Source: Elmis aenea (Eukaryota; Arthropoda; Insecta; Coleoptera; Elmidae). Taken from it: a stretch of DNA of 64,000 nt. Position 1 is the stretch's first letter; every line of letters begins with the position of its first letter. The position numbers were made by a program, and so were the translations under genes. The notes under the pieces are model-generated. The model saw only the letters and a list, made by a program, of their open reading frames with translations. It was not told where the DNA came from and made no database searches. The stretch spans positions 124,001 through 188,000 of the forward strand of contig OX393579.1 in the NCBI GenBank assembly GCA_947652605.1, read 5' to 3'. Positions 37,951 through 49,592 of this stretch are shown in pieces.

Positions 37951-38606
37951 CCAGGGAGGGTCACGATATGTTGTCCCTAGAATCTCTTCAAGGCTGTGTT
38001 TATTGCATCAAGAACATTAAAACTAAATGTTGCTTCGAAAAAATAGGGGAAAAAACTGAAGAGTTGAATAATAAAAGAAATTTTTGCGATCGCTTTGGCC
38101 CGAAACCGTAAGAGATAAAATTTTTCTTTTTACCAATTCGGGCATCCTTTACAAGTAAAATGGTGCAAAGTTTTTGAAAAAATCTTAAACGGTTCCGGAG
38201 AAAAACGTCAAAAACTAAACCCCTGCAAAAGCGCTATGATTTGAGAAGTTGTATTAACTAAATCTAGGCGTTTAACATAGGGGAAACCGTTTCTATAAGG
38301 GTCTCGTTTTTCGCGTTTTTCTCCGGAATCGTTTAAGATTTTTTCAAAAACTTTGCACCATTTTACTTGTTAAGGATAAGCAAATTGGTAAATAGAAGAA
38401 TTTCGATTATATCTATGACATTTTCATGGCCAACGCGATCGTAAAATTACCTTTATTGGTCAACTTCTCAGTTTTGCCCCTATTTTTCCGAAGGAAATGG
38501 CCAGTGGCACGTATAACTCTCCAAAACATTTAGTTTTAATGTTCTTGGTGCAATAAACACAGCCTTGATCAGAATCTAGCGACAACATATCGTGACCCTC
38601 CCGTGT
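37951..38606. mobile_element. Foldback element family F, copy 3
   Basis: Left end CCAGGGAGGGTCACGATATG and right end inverse of CACGGGAGGGTCACGATATG. The arms run inward through CTGTGTTTATTGCATCAAGA, GCGATCGC..TTGGCC and AAAATGGTGCAAAGTTTTTG to a loop near 38230-38285 that is in the same orientation as copy 2. It is the cleanest of the three copies and best defines the family ends (about 650 bp, arms about 290 bp). No coding sequence and no obvious target duplication. Confidence 0.82.
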
Positions 38607-38753
38607 TAGCATAATGAACATGGTTGCATTATAAACAATTTAACATCTTTCGGCACTGCTGCGACATTTATTAAATCATTTGTTTTTCTGTTGCGCTGCC
38701 ACCTTAATTTTTTTCAAATAGCGGTGCCAACACCAAACTGTGACCCCGGTATA

Positions 38754-39507
38754 CAGTGTGGCTGGTTTTTCATTGTCCAGCTTATATCTGCTGAAATATT
38801 AATGTTACCAAAAAAAGTTAAATGAGAAACTTATTAAACAAAAGCTGGTCTACAAAATGGTGCTAAAAATTTTGTTCCATAGCCTACCAGTTTTTCGGAA
38901 AAATATCCAACTTTTGTTTTTTAAATAGAACACCCTGTATATTTTTACAGAATCACATTCTAAAATCAATTTCTCTTCACAGTGATATTATCATAAGTAC
39001 CATTTTGATTTTAAATTTTTCTCAATATTTCAAAAAAAGAGAATTATTATAGTCGGCTGTGGAAACAGCACAGCATATCAACTTTTTCATTATTTGTATA
39101 GTACATTTTTCTTAATTATAATTACACTTATTTCTGTCTTATTTGACAAGTGTTTGCTAATGTAAACAAATTTGACAGGTATTTGCAATAAACAAAACAA
39201 TATCACAGCCGACTTTAATAATTCTTTTTTTGAAATATTGTGCATAATTTAAAAGCAAAATGGTACTTATGATATATCATTGTAAAGAGAAATTGATTTA
39301 GAATGTGATTCTGTAAAAATATACAGGGTGTTCTATTTAAAAAACAAAAGTTGGATATTTTTCCGAAAAACTGGTTGGCTATGGAATAAAATTTTTAGCA
39401 CAATTTTGTAGACCAGCTTTTGTTTAATAAATTTCTCATTTAACTTTTTTTGGTAACTTTAATATTTCAGCAGATATAAGCTGATCAATGAAAAATCAGC
39501 CACACTG
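38754..39507. mobile_element. 754-bp TA-flanked foldback element
   Basis: CAGTGTGGCTG at the left is exactly inverted at the right, each bordered by TA (38752-38753, 39508-39509). The arms match over about 300 bp each (38754 to about 39063, about 39205 to 39507) with a loop of about 140 bp. Both arms contain the motif GAACACCCTGTATATTTTT at about 38928 and, inverted, at about 39317. TA duplication and long arms suggest a Tc1/mariner-mobilised foldback. No coding sequence. Confidence 0.88.
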
Positions 39508-39626
39508 TATACTTTTTTGACCAACGAATAAGATTCTTCAAGATAATGTCCATACAGATAGTCATAAAAAATGCAAGACACGCAAGTAGACAAACAAATT
39601 ACGAAAAACTAAATTAAATGTTAGCT

Positions 39627-39694
39627 TTATTTTAATTGTTCATCATCGTCAATTTCGTCTGCTTCCGATAACAAAGCCGCCCCAAAGCACTCGA
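39627..39694 (-). CDS. Candidate terminal coding exon, unrecognised
   Basis: On the minus strand, a pyrimidine-rich tract ending ATTTCAATTATAG forms a good 3' splice site at 39695-39696. Reading on with two bases completing a codon gives ECFGAALLSEADEIDDDEQLK and a TAA stop at 39627, with an AATAAA polyadenylation signal overlapping the stop. The acidic tail looks more like a real C-terminus than random AT-rich translation. I could not find the preceding exon or identify the protein. The longer open frame over the same DNA (39649-39927) is in another frame. Confidence 0.25.
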
Positions 39695-39696
39695 CT

Positions 39697-42342
39697 ATAA
39701 TTGAAATATGGGAAATAGAAAATTCCAATTATTTTACGCATCGTCTCTGCACAAGAACTAATACATTTCGTCAAAGTAACGTCACTGTTGTCTCCTACTT
39801 CGAATTTAAGATTGAAATTTACATGCGTTACGATAACAAGCCACGAAAGGCTTTGTGTTAGTGTCTTATCTACTTCATGAAGGTAAAAGCGTGGAAAATG
39901 GAGCAAAAGAATAACGCTGATGCACAATAACGAATACTTGTAGTTAAATAAGCAATAATTTAATGCATGAAAGGCATGCTTTTGACGATATCGTTAGATG
40001 TATGTAGGTAATATGTTAAACTTGATAAGCTACCGTGATTGTATTGAAGTTTATAACATCAAATAGTAAAGAACTCAAGCTAAGAGCTAATATTTTTGTA
40101 AGTTTCATGTAAAATGTTTACGTTAGGTGCATTTTAGGATTGGCGCATGACTCAACAAAGGCTTTAAGAAATATATTTACAAATGTGGAGCGATTACATT
40201 AACAATAAAAATGTGGTACAATAAAATATTTAATTTAAAAAAATCAAATATGCTTTTGCAAATAAAAAGGAATTTTGGGCTTAACAAACGAAATAATATG
40301 ACGAAAAAGACGAAAATATATAAGAATGCCACCAAAAAATTAAATTTCTATAGTGGATCTGCAACAAAAAATAATTGAATGGGACTAGATTAGATTTAAG
40401 ACAGAGTTGGATGGCTTTGATAAATAATTTGCAAGATATTTCGCTCGTTATTGCTTTACGAAACACACTGTATGTACGTTTCAAGTGTGTGCATATTATA
40501 AGAAAATTTAAAATTGCTTGAATTACTTAACTTCCAATATTTTTTAACAAAAGCATGAAAAAATAATTAATTACAACAACACAAAAAGATTACCTACAAA
40601 AACAATTTAAATTGATTAATATTACAACAGACAATTACATAGATGGCTAAGACAGTTTTGGGGCCCTTCGGACATCAACAAAAAATCGCTTTTATCAATT
40701 AATCTTATCAAATATGCACAATAAATCAACAAAGTTTTCTTCAATTAAATTTTTTGTTAACTCATTACAATTATATACATTAATCAAGGCTTAAAATAAA
40801 TTGCTTTGCATGAAGTAATTTTGAAAGCCCTTCATTTACTTGCTTTATTATCCAAATTCGTTAAAAAAAATTAGGGAAAAAATTCAGAACAAAAACAAAC
40901 GATACGCGAGGCGAAACAAAATAAATATCAGCGCAGTTTTATAAACCGTTTTGTATGTTAACTTGTAGTATGAAAAGTGACTGAATAATGTTTATTATTT
41001 AACAATAAAAAATTTATAACGCTAAGTTGGGATGTTTAAAAGGGGTAACCTAAAAATTAAGTTACTAAGCCGAATTTTCCTTTCTTTGAGAACGTTGCCC
41101 CGTTGATCAGTAGTGACTTTTGTTCTCGTTCGAAATTTGCATATAAAGACAAAATAAATTGCGCGAATGTGCCCCCATTCATTAACAACAAAATTTAATC
41201 ACCACGAAGCCGTGAGCATAATGCAAAGAAAATACAGAAAAGCAATAAAAAATTACTGCAATAAAAAAGGTCGACAGCACACAGCATTTAATCTGGAGGA
41301 AATAAAACGGCTTCGGGAAACAAAAGAAAACCGGTGACAATAAGGACGTCCAGCACCAACTGCAGGACGTGGAAAAGCTTTTTCTACTCGCGAGGTCTAG
41401 TCCTTAACCTCCGGGTTAAATGCAGACTCACGGCGAGCCAAATTCAGCAGTTGGCTCCACGCTACCAACTTGCTAATAATTAAACATCCGCCTCATTTAT
41501 TATGTATTGCCAACCTCACAGCTATAATATACGCCTGGCTTATTATTCATACCAACATTATTACGGCTGTAAATAATTAACGAGCCCAAATCCTCCGCTT
41601 TCTTATGCTACTCCGTTTCAGAGTTGAAAATCCCCTAAACATTCGCACGGTGGTATTACTGAAAGGCAACTTACGCTTAGCTGACGTTTCTTCAAAAGGT
41701 ACGCACGGTATAAACCCGCTGACTAGATGCACGAGGGCAGCAAGTAATAAAAGATTTGAACAAACCGTCGCATATGAGTTTTTTTTACAAAAAGGGACTT
41801 GTTACGAACGTGTTCAAATACTGTGCCTCAAAAAATGCGAGATACCGAAGTTTAAGCGTTTATAAAACAATGTATAACAACGTCATAAAATTTTAACGCC
41901 ACATTTAGACACGCCCTGCCGCGATTAAAAAGAATTTTTCGCTAATTTACGAGAAACAACTTTAAAACAATGTCAGTGTGTCTTAGTTTTTAATTATAGC
42001 CAAACATTAAATAGGTACAATTTTCTTGTTTAGGCAAATTTCTCTTATGAAATATTAAAAGGTAAAGAATAATGAGTCATTAAAACATTTATCACTTTGT
42101 AATTTTTACAAACAATAGCAGAATCCAATTTTAAACAATAATTTAAATAAAAATTTAAAACTCAAAATTTATTTTAAAAAAGAGCAATTGCTTCAGTGTT
42201 AAATTTCGAAAATATGTAAATTTCTCTTGTGAAATTAATTTTGTGTGTAATTTCTTCCTGGTGTAATTTTTGTTATATAATTTTATCACGTGTAATTTCT
42301 TCTTGCATAATGTCATCTTGACAACCTTATTATTACGTTAAT
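39697..42342. other. Non-coding stretch with a possible regulatory block
   Basis: 39697-41000 is AT-rich with nothing nameable. 41080-41640 is distinctly richer in mixed sequence and includes an octamer-like ATTTGCATATAAAG (about 41136) and homeodomain-like words (CATTCATTAAC, ATAATTAAC, TAATAATTAAAC). It may be a conserved enhancer. The open frame 41605-41865 matches no known family. Confidence 0.35.
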
Positions 42343-42346
42343 TTAA

Positions 42347-42938
42347 CCCTAGAAGCCCAATCATATTTTTAAGGCTATAAAGCCCAATCATACGTCAAAA
42401 CGACGCACAATTATAAAAGAGCTCTATCTAAATAAACTTTACTGCAAATACTAGTTTTTTGTATGGTTTATGTAAAATACTTTCTATGTAAATAAAAAAA
42501 CAGAAATTTAGAAAAAATATTGTTTATTTAAACTCTGAAATGTTCACATTAATTAAACATACAAAAAATGGCACGAAAACTGAGATCCTTGTAATTTTTT
42601 CTTATATACTACAAATTGTTTACAAAAATCAACTATTTATATTTTTTTATAAAAAACTAATCAACTCTTATCAAACATAAATCACTTAAGTCAAATATAA
42701 TTCAGAAAATTCTAAAAGTGCAAAAGTTAACAAATCCCAAACATACGTCATAACAACGTGAACATTGCGATAACAACAAAATGGCGGCACTTATCAAAGC
42801 GAGACTGCTGTTTCCTGTTAGCTCTGGGCATGTACCTAGTTGGCTCGGATGGTCACGGCGATCTAAGCAAGCGTGCGAAAAAGATCGCGAATATGTGTTG
42901 GAGTGTACGTCAAAATGACGTAGATTGGGCTTCTAGGG
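42347..42938. mobile_element. piggyBac-type MITE in TTAA
   Basis: Ends are CCCTAGAAGCCCAATC and the inverse of CCCTAGAAGCCCAATC, flanked on both sides by TTAA (42343-42346, 42939-42942). CCCTAGAA termini within TTAA are the hallmark of piggyBac elements. Just inside both ends lies ACGTCAAAA(C/T)GACG, a small subterminal palindrome. At 592 bp it is far too short for a transposase. A GC-richer section (42775-42915) next to the right end contains AAAATGGCGGC and an open frame of no known family (42758-43003), which reads out through the right end. Confidence 0.93.
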
Positions 42939-42942
42939 TTAA

Positions 42943-45083
42943 AAAACTTGGGGGAAACAGACTTAAAACTTATTCCCAAGACCTCCAAAAATTAATGAAT
43001 TAATTACTCTTTCAAAATACAACATTTTTGAAACAACAAAAAATCCCCACGTTCATTCACAATTTAAATAAAATTGTACCTGTATTTACAGCAAAATGAA
43101 GTGATTAATTCTTAGTCGTTTTCGTTTTCTAAATTTATCATAAACATGCAATGTTTGTGAATAAAGCTATATGATTTTTTATTCATGTATATGTTTCGAC
43201 AAATAATCTATCATATAAAAACGATATTTTTAACTTAAAGCAGTATAATAATATAATCACAACAACGATCTAATTCGTCTATTGATAAAGAAAATTGGAA
43301 CGGAAATATAACCATTACTTGTACATCAATAACATGGAATACTGGACAAAAGAATAAAATTACTACAGTTCAGTCAAACGATAACTAATACAATCAAAAG
43401 AATATTAACTCAAACCGCATATCGATAGTTCCCTAACAATAACCACGACTGCAATCAGCTTTTTCCCATTTATAATTCCATAAACATTCAATCCCTGTTC
43501 CGACTAATCTGCCACGGCAATTAGTTACAAATTCGCAGCGTTTTTTCTAGCCCGTTTAACGGCCCCCCGAAAAAGCGCGTACCATTTAAATCAAATCGAA
43601 AAATTACACGAGCCGGTTTCGTTAAAATTTTTAGTATTCTTCGCAGTTAGCGTTCAAAAACCTCGCGTTTCCGGGCTGGATTCGTTTTCGAGGGTTGTAA
43701 AGAAGCGCATCTGTGTTCACAATAAATGTATTGCGTGCCACGTAATGGTTTTAAATGTGTTAAAGTGCTATTCGGCTAGATTGGTGGTGAAATTATGAGG
43801 TTTTACGATAAATCGATAACACTAAAAAACCGGCGAGTGTAAGCCAACAGACGTTAACCACAAAAATAAAAATTTAACAAGCAACAAAATACCTACTACT
43901 ATTATTATACAACGCTGAACCATAAAAACATACTCCTATAATTAAAAGGGAAAATTGTAAATACTCCTATGCATTTTTGAAACATCTAGAAATGTTTTAG
44001 CGTTATTCAACTATTTTTTCAATTACTTTGCTATACATTTGCAAATAAGTAAACAGTTAAAAACGAAATAACGATTTAAGAATGTCATGGTCATCTCACC
44101 ATATTAAAAACAGTTACCCGGCACCTCCACCATATAAAGCTATAAAATTACTGAAACACGAAGTTGATACTCTTCAATCAAGTTATGAGCAGTTTATTTT
44201 AAAGGTGACGTAAGTCACTCTTATGTTATTTTGAGATATTAAATGTTTTGCTTTTTAATGTGCATACGACTATTGAGAAATTTCACTTATATTTATTATC
44301 TCGGTTAGGTACTTATATTTTTCTCGGTATACATAATTTCGCATATACGTTAATGTATCGCCAATTTTCATGACTGTAAAGTGACTTACTTAAGCCACTT
44401 ACAAAATTAATATTATACAAAAACTGTGGACTTGCGTTGATTTTCTGCAATGTGTTTTACTGAAGTGATATTTGATAAGACAGTAATTGAAGAAAATTGA
44501 TGAGTAAATTATATAATATAATTAATTTATATAATGCATTACATTATAAGTTTATTCAAGTATTTTTTCATGATCATTAATATCCATAAAATACATAAGT
44601 AATGAGTAAACTCACCAGTACATTTTAAAATATAAGTATTTGATACAAAAGTTTATTCATGTATTGAATCATTGTCAATAATAGGAGTGATGAAGTCTTC
44701 GGTCATTTCACTTTGTTTTAAATTTTTTAAATAATTTTGTGTGGTAAAATAATTGGGGATGTATAGGGTAGCAAATCCATCGTTATGCCATTTTCAAAAT
44801 TAATGTATTTGCACTTCTATTAAACAATAAAATTTATATCGACAAATATAGTACTGATTTTGAAAGAAATTTCTAGTAAAATGTGTAAAGATAAAAATAC
44901 CGTTACATTTTTGTAATCGTAAACAGCTTTAACTAATTTTTCGCAAAAATTGACTTATGCCACTCAAAATAAACGGCTCATATATTAATGGTAACCACCT
45001 TACAATAACGTAAGTGTATCAATCATTTACAAAAACTAAACGATGAAAATTTTGCTGTAATCCACAGGAAAAATTGCAAACGT
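42943..45083. other. Non-coding stretch with a possible regulatory block
   Basis: 43430-43770 is GC-richer (including a GGCCCCCC run and CAATTAG) and may be conserved non-coding DNA. The rest is AT-rich. Palindrome-like words GTGACGTAAGTCAC (44206) and GTGACTTACTTAAG (about 44383) occur. No gene seen. Confidence 0.35.
44840..44985 (+). repeat. Interspersed repeat family R, copy A
   Basis: GAAAGAAATTTCTAGTAAAATG, then TTTTTCGCAAAAATTGACTTATGCCACT, then AAATAAACGGCTCATA, recur with about 70-80 percent identity and in the same order at 52560-52680. Ends of the family are not defined. Confidence 0.6.
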
Positions 45084-45091
45084 TTTGTAAC

Positions 45092-45655
45092 CAGGGGTTT
45101 GGAGCGGAGCGCGGAGCTGGAGCGCGGAGCAGTGGAGCAATGGGTTTTTGCCCGGAGCGGGAGCGGAGCCCGGAGCAAAGAATTTTGATTGCTCCACTGC
45201 TCCACTTTACTATTATAAACTACAATTTTTATGAATTATTTTCATGGGTATAGTATTTAATAAAATTATAAATAAACTAAATTTGATTTTTTTGAAGTAA
45301 AATTATTGTAATGTAACTTTTCTGAATATTAATTTTCATTATTTTGTATTTGAATTTTGAAAAATTTTAAAGAACTGTTTTTTCTTTTTTTCACTTTTTT
45401 AACTGAAGATCAATAATTTGTTCATTTATTTAACTTCACTTGTTTCTTAGGGTCAAATATTGTAATTTTTGGTCCATTTCCACATATCTCATAAAATTTT
45501 AGCTTTGTTTTAAAAAACAAATTTTTAAATAAAAAACTTATTTTATTAATATTTGGAGCGCGGAGCGGAGCGGGAGCGGAGCTGGAGCAGGCATCTTGAT
45601 GCCGGAGCGGAGCTGGAGCGGAGCAACTAAAAAATTGGACTGCTCCAAACCCCTG
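45092..45655. mobile_element. Non-autonomous hAT element with GGAGC arrays
   Basis: Perfect 14-bp ends (CAGGGGTTTGGAGC and its inverse) with a perfect 8-bp target duplication TTTGTAAC (45084-45091 and 45656-45663). Inside each end lies an array of GGAGC/GGAGCG units, left 45100-45175 and right 45556-45625, both on the plus strand. The AT-rich middle is non-coding. hAT affiliation rests on the CAGGGG termini and 8-bp duplication. Confidence 0.93.
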
Positions 45656-45663
45656 TTTGTAAC

Positions 45664-48387
45664 CTCAAAATTAAATAAAATTTATTTTAAGTAGCCACTA
45701 ATTTTATAAAATACAACATTGTATGACATTATTTCATTTTTATCTAACGCAAAGCTGGAAGTTTTATGAGTAACATGATCTCTACAGCGAATAATAAAAT
45801 AATAAAACACGTCTATTTTTCAGTTCTACCAGTACATTGCAAATTAAAACGTAAATCAAGTTTTTTCACACAAAATAACGTAGTTTACCCAAAATATGTT
45901 ATTCATACAGCGATAGATACATCTGGATTGCATTTTACATTTATTAGAGTGCCCACCAACACGTCCCAGCTACAAGGTACTTGCAATTTAACTGCTCTGC
46001 ATTGCAAATTTTGTTGAAACTACTTTAGCTCTACTAATTTATCTATCGTTCAACAAACTATACGGAAACATTTTAATGCTACAATTCGTTAACACTTCCA
46101 AACACAATTCTCCAATATTTTTCACGAACGGTAAACAAAAGTAAAGATATTCTCTTAAAAATACACTAGATTGTTGCAATGGTCCAATAATTTTTGAGGA
46201 AAAAAATAGGTAACTCGCATAAAAATGTCTTAAAACCATTTTCAAAATAAAACAGATTACTTATTAATTTACCTTCGTATGAAGCAAGATTAAATTAACA
46301 TACATCAAATACTATTCAAGATCTACACTTGGAACCACGACATCAAAGCTCACGCGATAAATTACCTTCAACCATAATAAAATAGCTAATAAATAATAAA
46401 ATAATTTTACTATTTCACGGAACGTAATCAAACATGTACGAAAGATATTCAATCACCAGACGTGCTCTCAATGCACGCTCCCTGCATATTTCATTTTCTA
46501 AAATCCTAATAAATATGCTAGAAAAATTAAACTTCCGAAGCGGAAACTTGCAGATATATAACTTAGTAATATCATGTCGTGTCATTAAAAAGATCTAAAG
46601 GATATAAACACCGTTAAACGCAGACCTTATAGCTTTAATGCATTTGCTCGTAACATTTTATTTCAAGTCCCAATATATTTCCGCAAAAATTAAATTTCCG
46701 ACGCGATACAAAATCTTTATGTGCAAAATGAAAAGTTCAGACCTTGTTACATTCGTTTATTTGACGTCATAGCTGCAACTACATTGTAAAGGATAACTAC
46801 ACTTTGTCAGAAAATAGTTGACTAAACCGAGCAAGTCTGGAGGCTAATTTGTCGAAATTTTGATTATGTGGACGTCTTATAAGTCAAATCACAAAAATAT
46901 TTTACGTAGTTGTAGTACCTGTTTCCAATGTTATAAAAATCCCGCTATCACTCTCAAAACTTTACGAAAAAAACGCGAGTTGATATTAAATATTCAAATT
47001 ATTATTATAAATATTTGTGTGACGCATAAATCCAAGAAAATTAAAGCCTTACAACTTATTCCACTCAATATCGGGCAAATTTTATCTCCATAAATTTAAA
47101 AAACCAAATTCCGTTCACGAAATCATGGAGAAAAGATTTAAACCAAGTCATGAACGTTCATCTCTTACTATAGAAAGCTTTGCTATGATGTTGGTACCAT
47201 CTGCAAATATTTCGCAATCTTCCCAACATTTTATAAGTTATTAAAACGGAAATAGTTAAACGAACAGGCCGTTAACAATAAGGCATTAAAGAAATATTAT
47301 TAAACTTGGTAACTGCGCTCTAAAATGTAAAAAGATGTAATAAGATTGTTGTAGAAAATTATACAGCAACGATAAAAATACTTCAATGTTACTCATAACT
47401 ACAATACTTTTGGGATTGTAGTTTTTATGATTTAAAAATGCAGTTCACAGATAATAATTTCAAAAAAGCTTATAAGTTTACAATATTTAAGACAAACATT
47501 GTTGTATTTTACAAAAGGAGATCCTACTTTTTATTTTTAGCGTAGAGTATTTTGTAATTGTTGCCTTTTTTCGGATAATTGTAGTTACACTCGGCGCTGT
47601 TTATTAATTTTTGGCATTAACTTTACAGAGTTATTTGGTATGCATATATTATGATCATGTTACAGACTAAATGATCATTTTAAAATTTACTGTCGGCACA
47701 TTAAGAACGAAAACATAAAGCGACGCAAATTACAAGTAAGATTACATCTTAAATTAAAGTCAGACCACATAATACAGGATTAAGTAAACCGCGAAAAGTT
47801 AATTGTAAAGTCCTTTACAACGGAGGGTGGGATCTTGGCTTTATTACTGTGGTTTTTGTATATGAAAAGTATGGCCACTTCTGATGGCTTATGAAACATC
47901 AAAAATTACGACTATAACCGACGACAGACATAAAATAAGAGATGAAAAGCAACTGGAAGTTTAGCGGGGTAACGCGAAGAAGCCTGTCCACCGACGGTAA
48001 TTTTTTCGCAAATAATAAAATTACGAGTAAAAGTTTTACTATGTCGACGAAATCTTTTAGTGTGGTATGTAAATTTTAAGTTAAGAACATCCGCTAGGAA
48101 TTAAAAAACCGAAACTTATACACAAAAGAGTTTGTTAACGTTAGAAGATCAATTACTATTTTAAAGACACGAACGGCAAACGACTCTTAGTGGTTGCTAG
48201 TTTAATGTGGATTTATTAATTCAGTACATCCCTAAACAACTGTCCCCTACCAAATCATTCGTTAATCCTCAAAAGGGCTAGTAATTTTACTTATGGGATC
48301 ATAGTAGAAAAAACCTTTCTTGCTGTTTTATTCAAAAAGTAACATTACGATAAACATCTCATTGAAAATTAAATCATAAACTTTCGA
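45664..48387. other. AT-rich non-coding stretch
   Basis: Nothing nameable. Short open frames at 45766-46017, 46039-46245 and 46860-47093 carry no known domain. Confidence 0.45.
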
Positions 48388-48395
48388 CTACTGCC

Positions 48396-49584
48396 CAGGG
48401 ACTGAGAACGGAACGAAAACGTTAAACGAAATTAAGCGGAATTTTTTTAAGAACGAAAACGAAAACGAAACCGAAAACGAAATTATTATTTTTCGTTCAA
48501 GAACGAAAACGAAATAAATATTTTCCAAAACCGGTTTTAACCGGTTTTGTCGCTATTTCAATTTTATTTGTTTAACACAAACGCGAATTTACCTTCTGTG
48601 CTGGGGAGAGACTCCACGAGGCAGTAAAAAATCTCACTTGAAATAAGTGAGCTTCACTTTTCTCCATATATTTACGTGAATATGTATTAACAACTTTATT
48701 GTTTATACTTGCAATTTCGTGTAACACAATTAACGGTACAGATATTCTCTATTTCTAATTTGTTTTTTAGATCATCAATATATAGAATATACACTTGATT
48801 GGATATATATTATCAATATGTATGTTTTATTTGCGTTTAGGCATAATAATAGTAAAATTTATTCTTACTTCGAAAAGGACTAATGTAAAAGAAGATTTAT
48901 TGGAAGATGTGTTGCTAGTAAGATTTAACGGAATGTGAAAATGTATATTGTATGGTATGTACAAACTATAAAGTTAAAGTATATTTCAAGTTAATATGAG
49001 TTTTTTTTAATATCTTTTTTATTTATAACATTTAGTAAATTATCCACTTGAATTCATTCTTTTGTCTTTTTAAATAATTACAGCAGGATCTTATTTAATT
49101 TAAATGCATAGATTTTTAATACTAAAACAAATTTAAAATAGCACTTGCTATATTTTCATATTTTTAGATAAAGATCGTGTGTCTAATTTAACCTAATCAC
49201 GTTGTGTTTTTGCACCTTACGGGTGTTAAACTTAATAAAATGGTTAAATGTTAATGTGTTTTAACGATTTGGTAAATTTAATATGGCGATGGTTCGCCAG
49301 TCTAAAATATGCTGTCCGTGAGCATCAAACCCCATCGTCGTCGTTTATATTTTAGTTGAGACGCAAATATTGTTATCCTATTTATAGAGGGTTGTGGAGA
49401 TTAGAAAAAAACAATATTTTTTGACGACAAAAAAAATATTGTAAAACCGGTTTTAACCGTTATTATTTCGGTTCACAAAAACGAAAAAAGAATTTTTTCG
49501 GTTAGAAGGAAAAGAACGAAAACGATATATTTCGTTTTCGTTCCGAACAGAAACGAACGGAATTTTTTCCGTTTTTAGTCCCTG
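48396..49584. mobile_element. Non-autonomous hAT element with AACGAAAACG subterminal repeats
   Basis: Left CAGGGACTGAGAACGGAA and inverted right CAGGGACTAAAAACGGAA, with a perfect 8-bp target duplication CTACTGCC (48388-48395 and 49585-49592). Both subterminal zones are filled with AACGAAA/TTTCGTT words. Inside each, a palindromic AAAACCGGTTTTAACCGG segment occurs (about 48526 and 49443). The 1189-bp body shows no transposase-like frame. Confidence 0.93.
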
Positions 49585-49592
49585 CTACTGCC

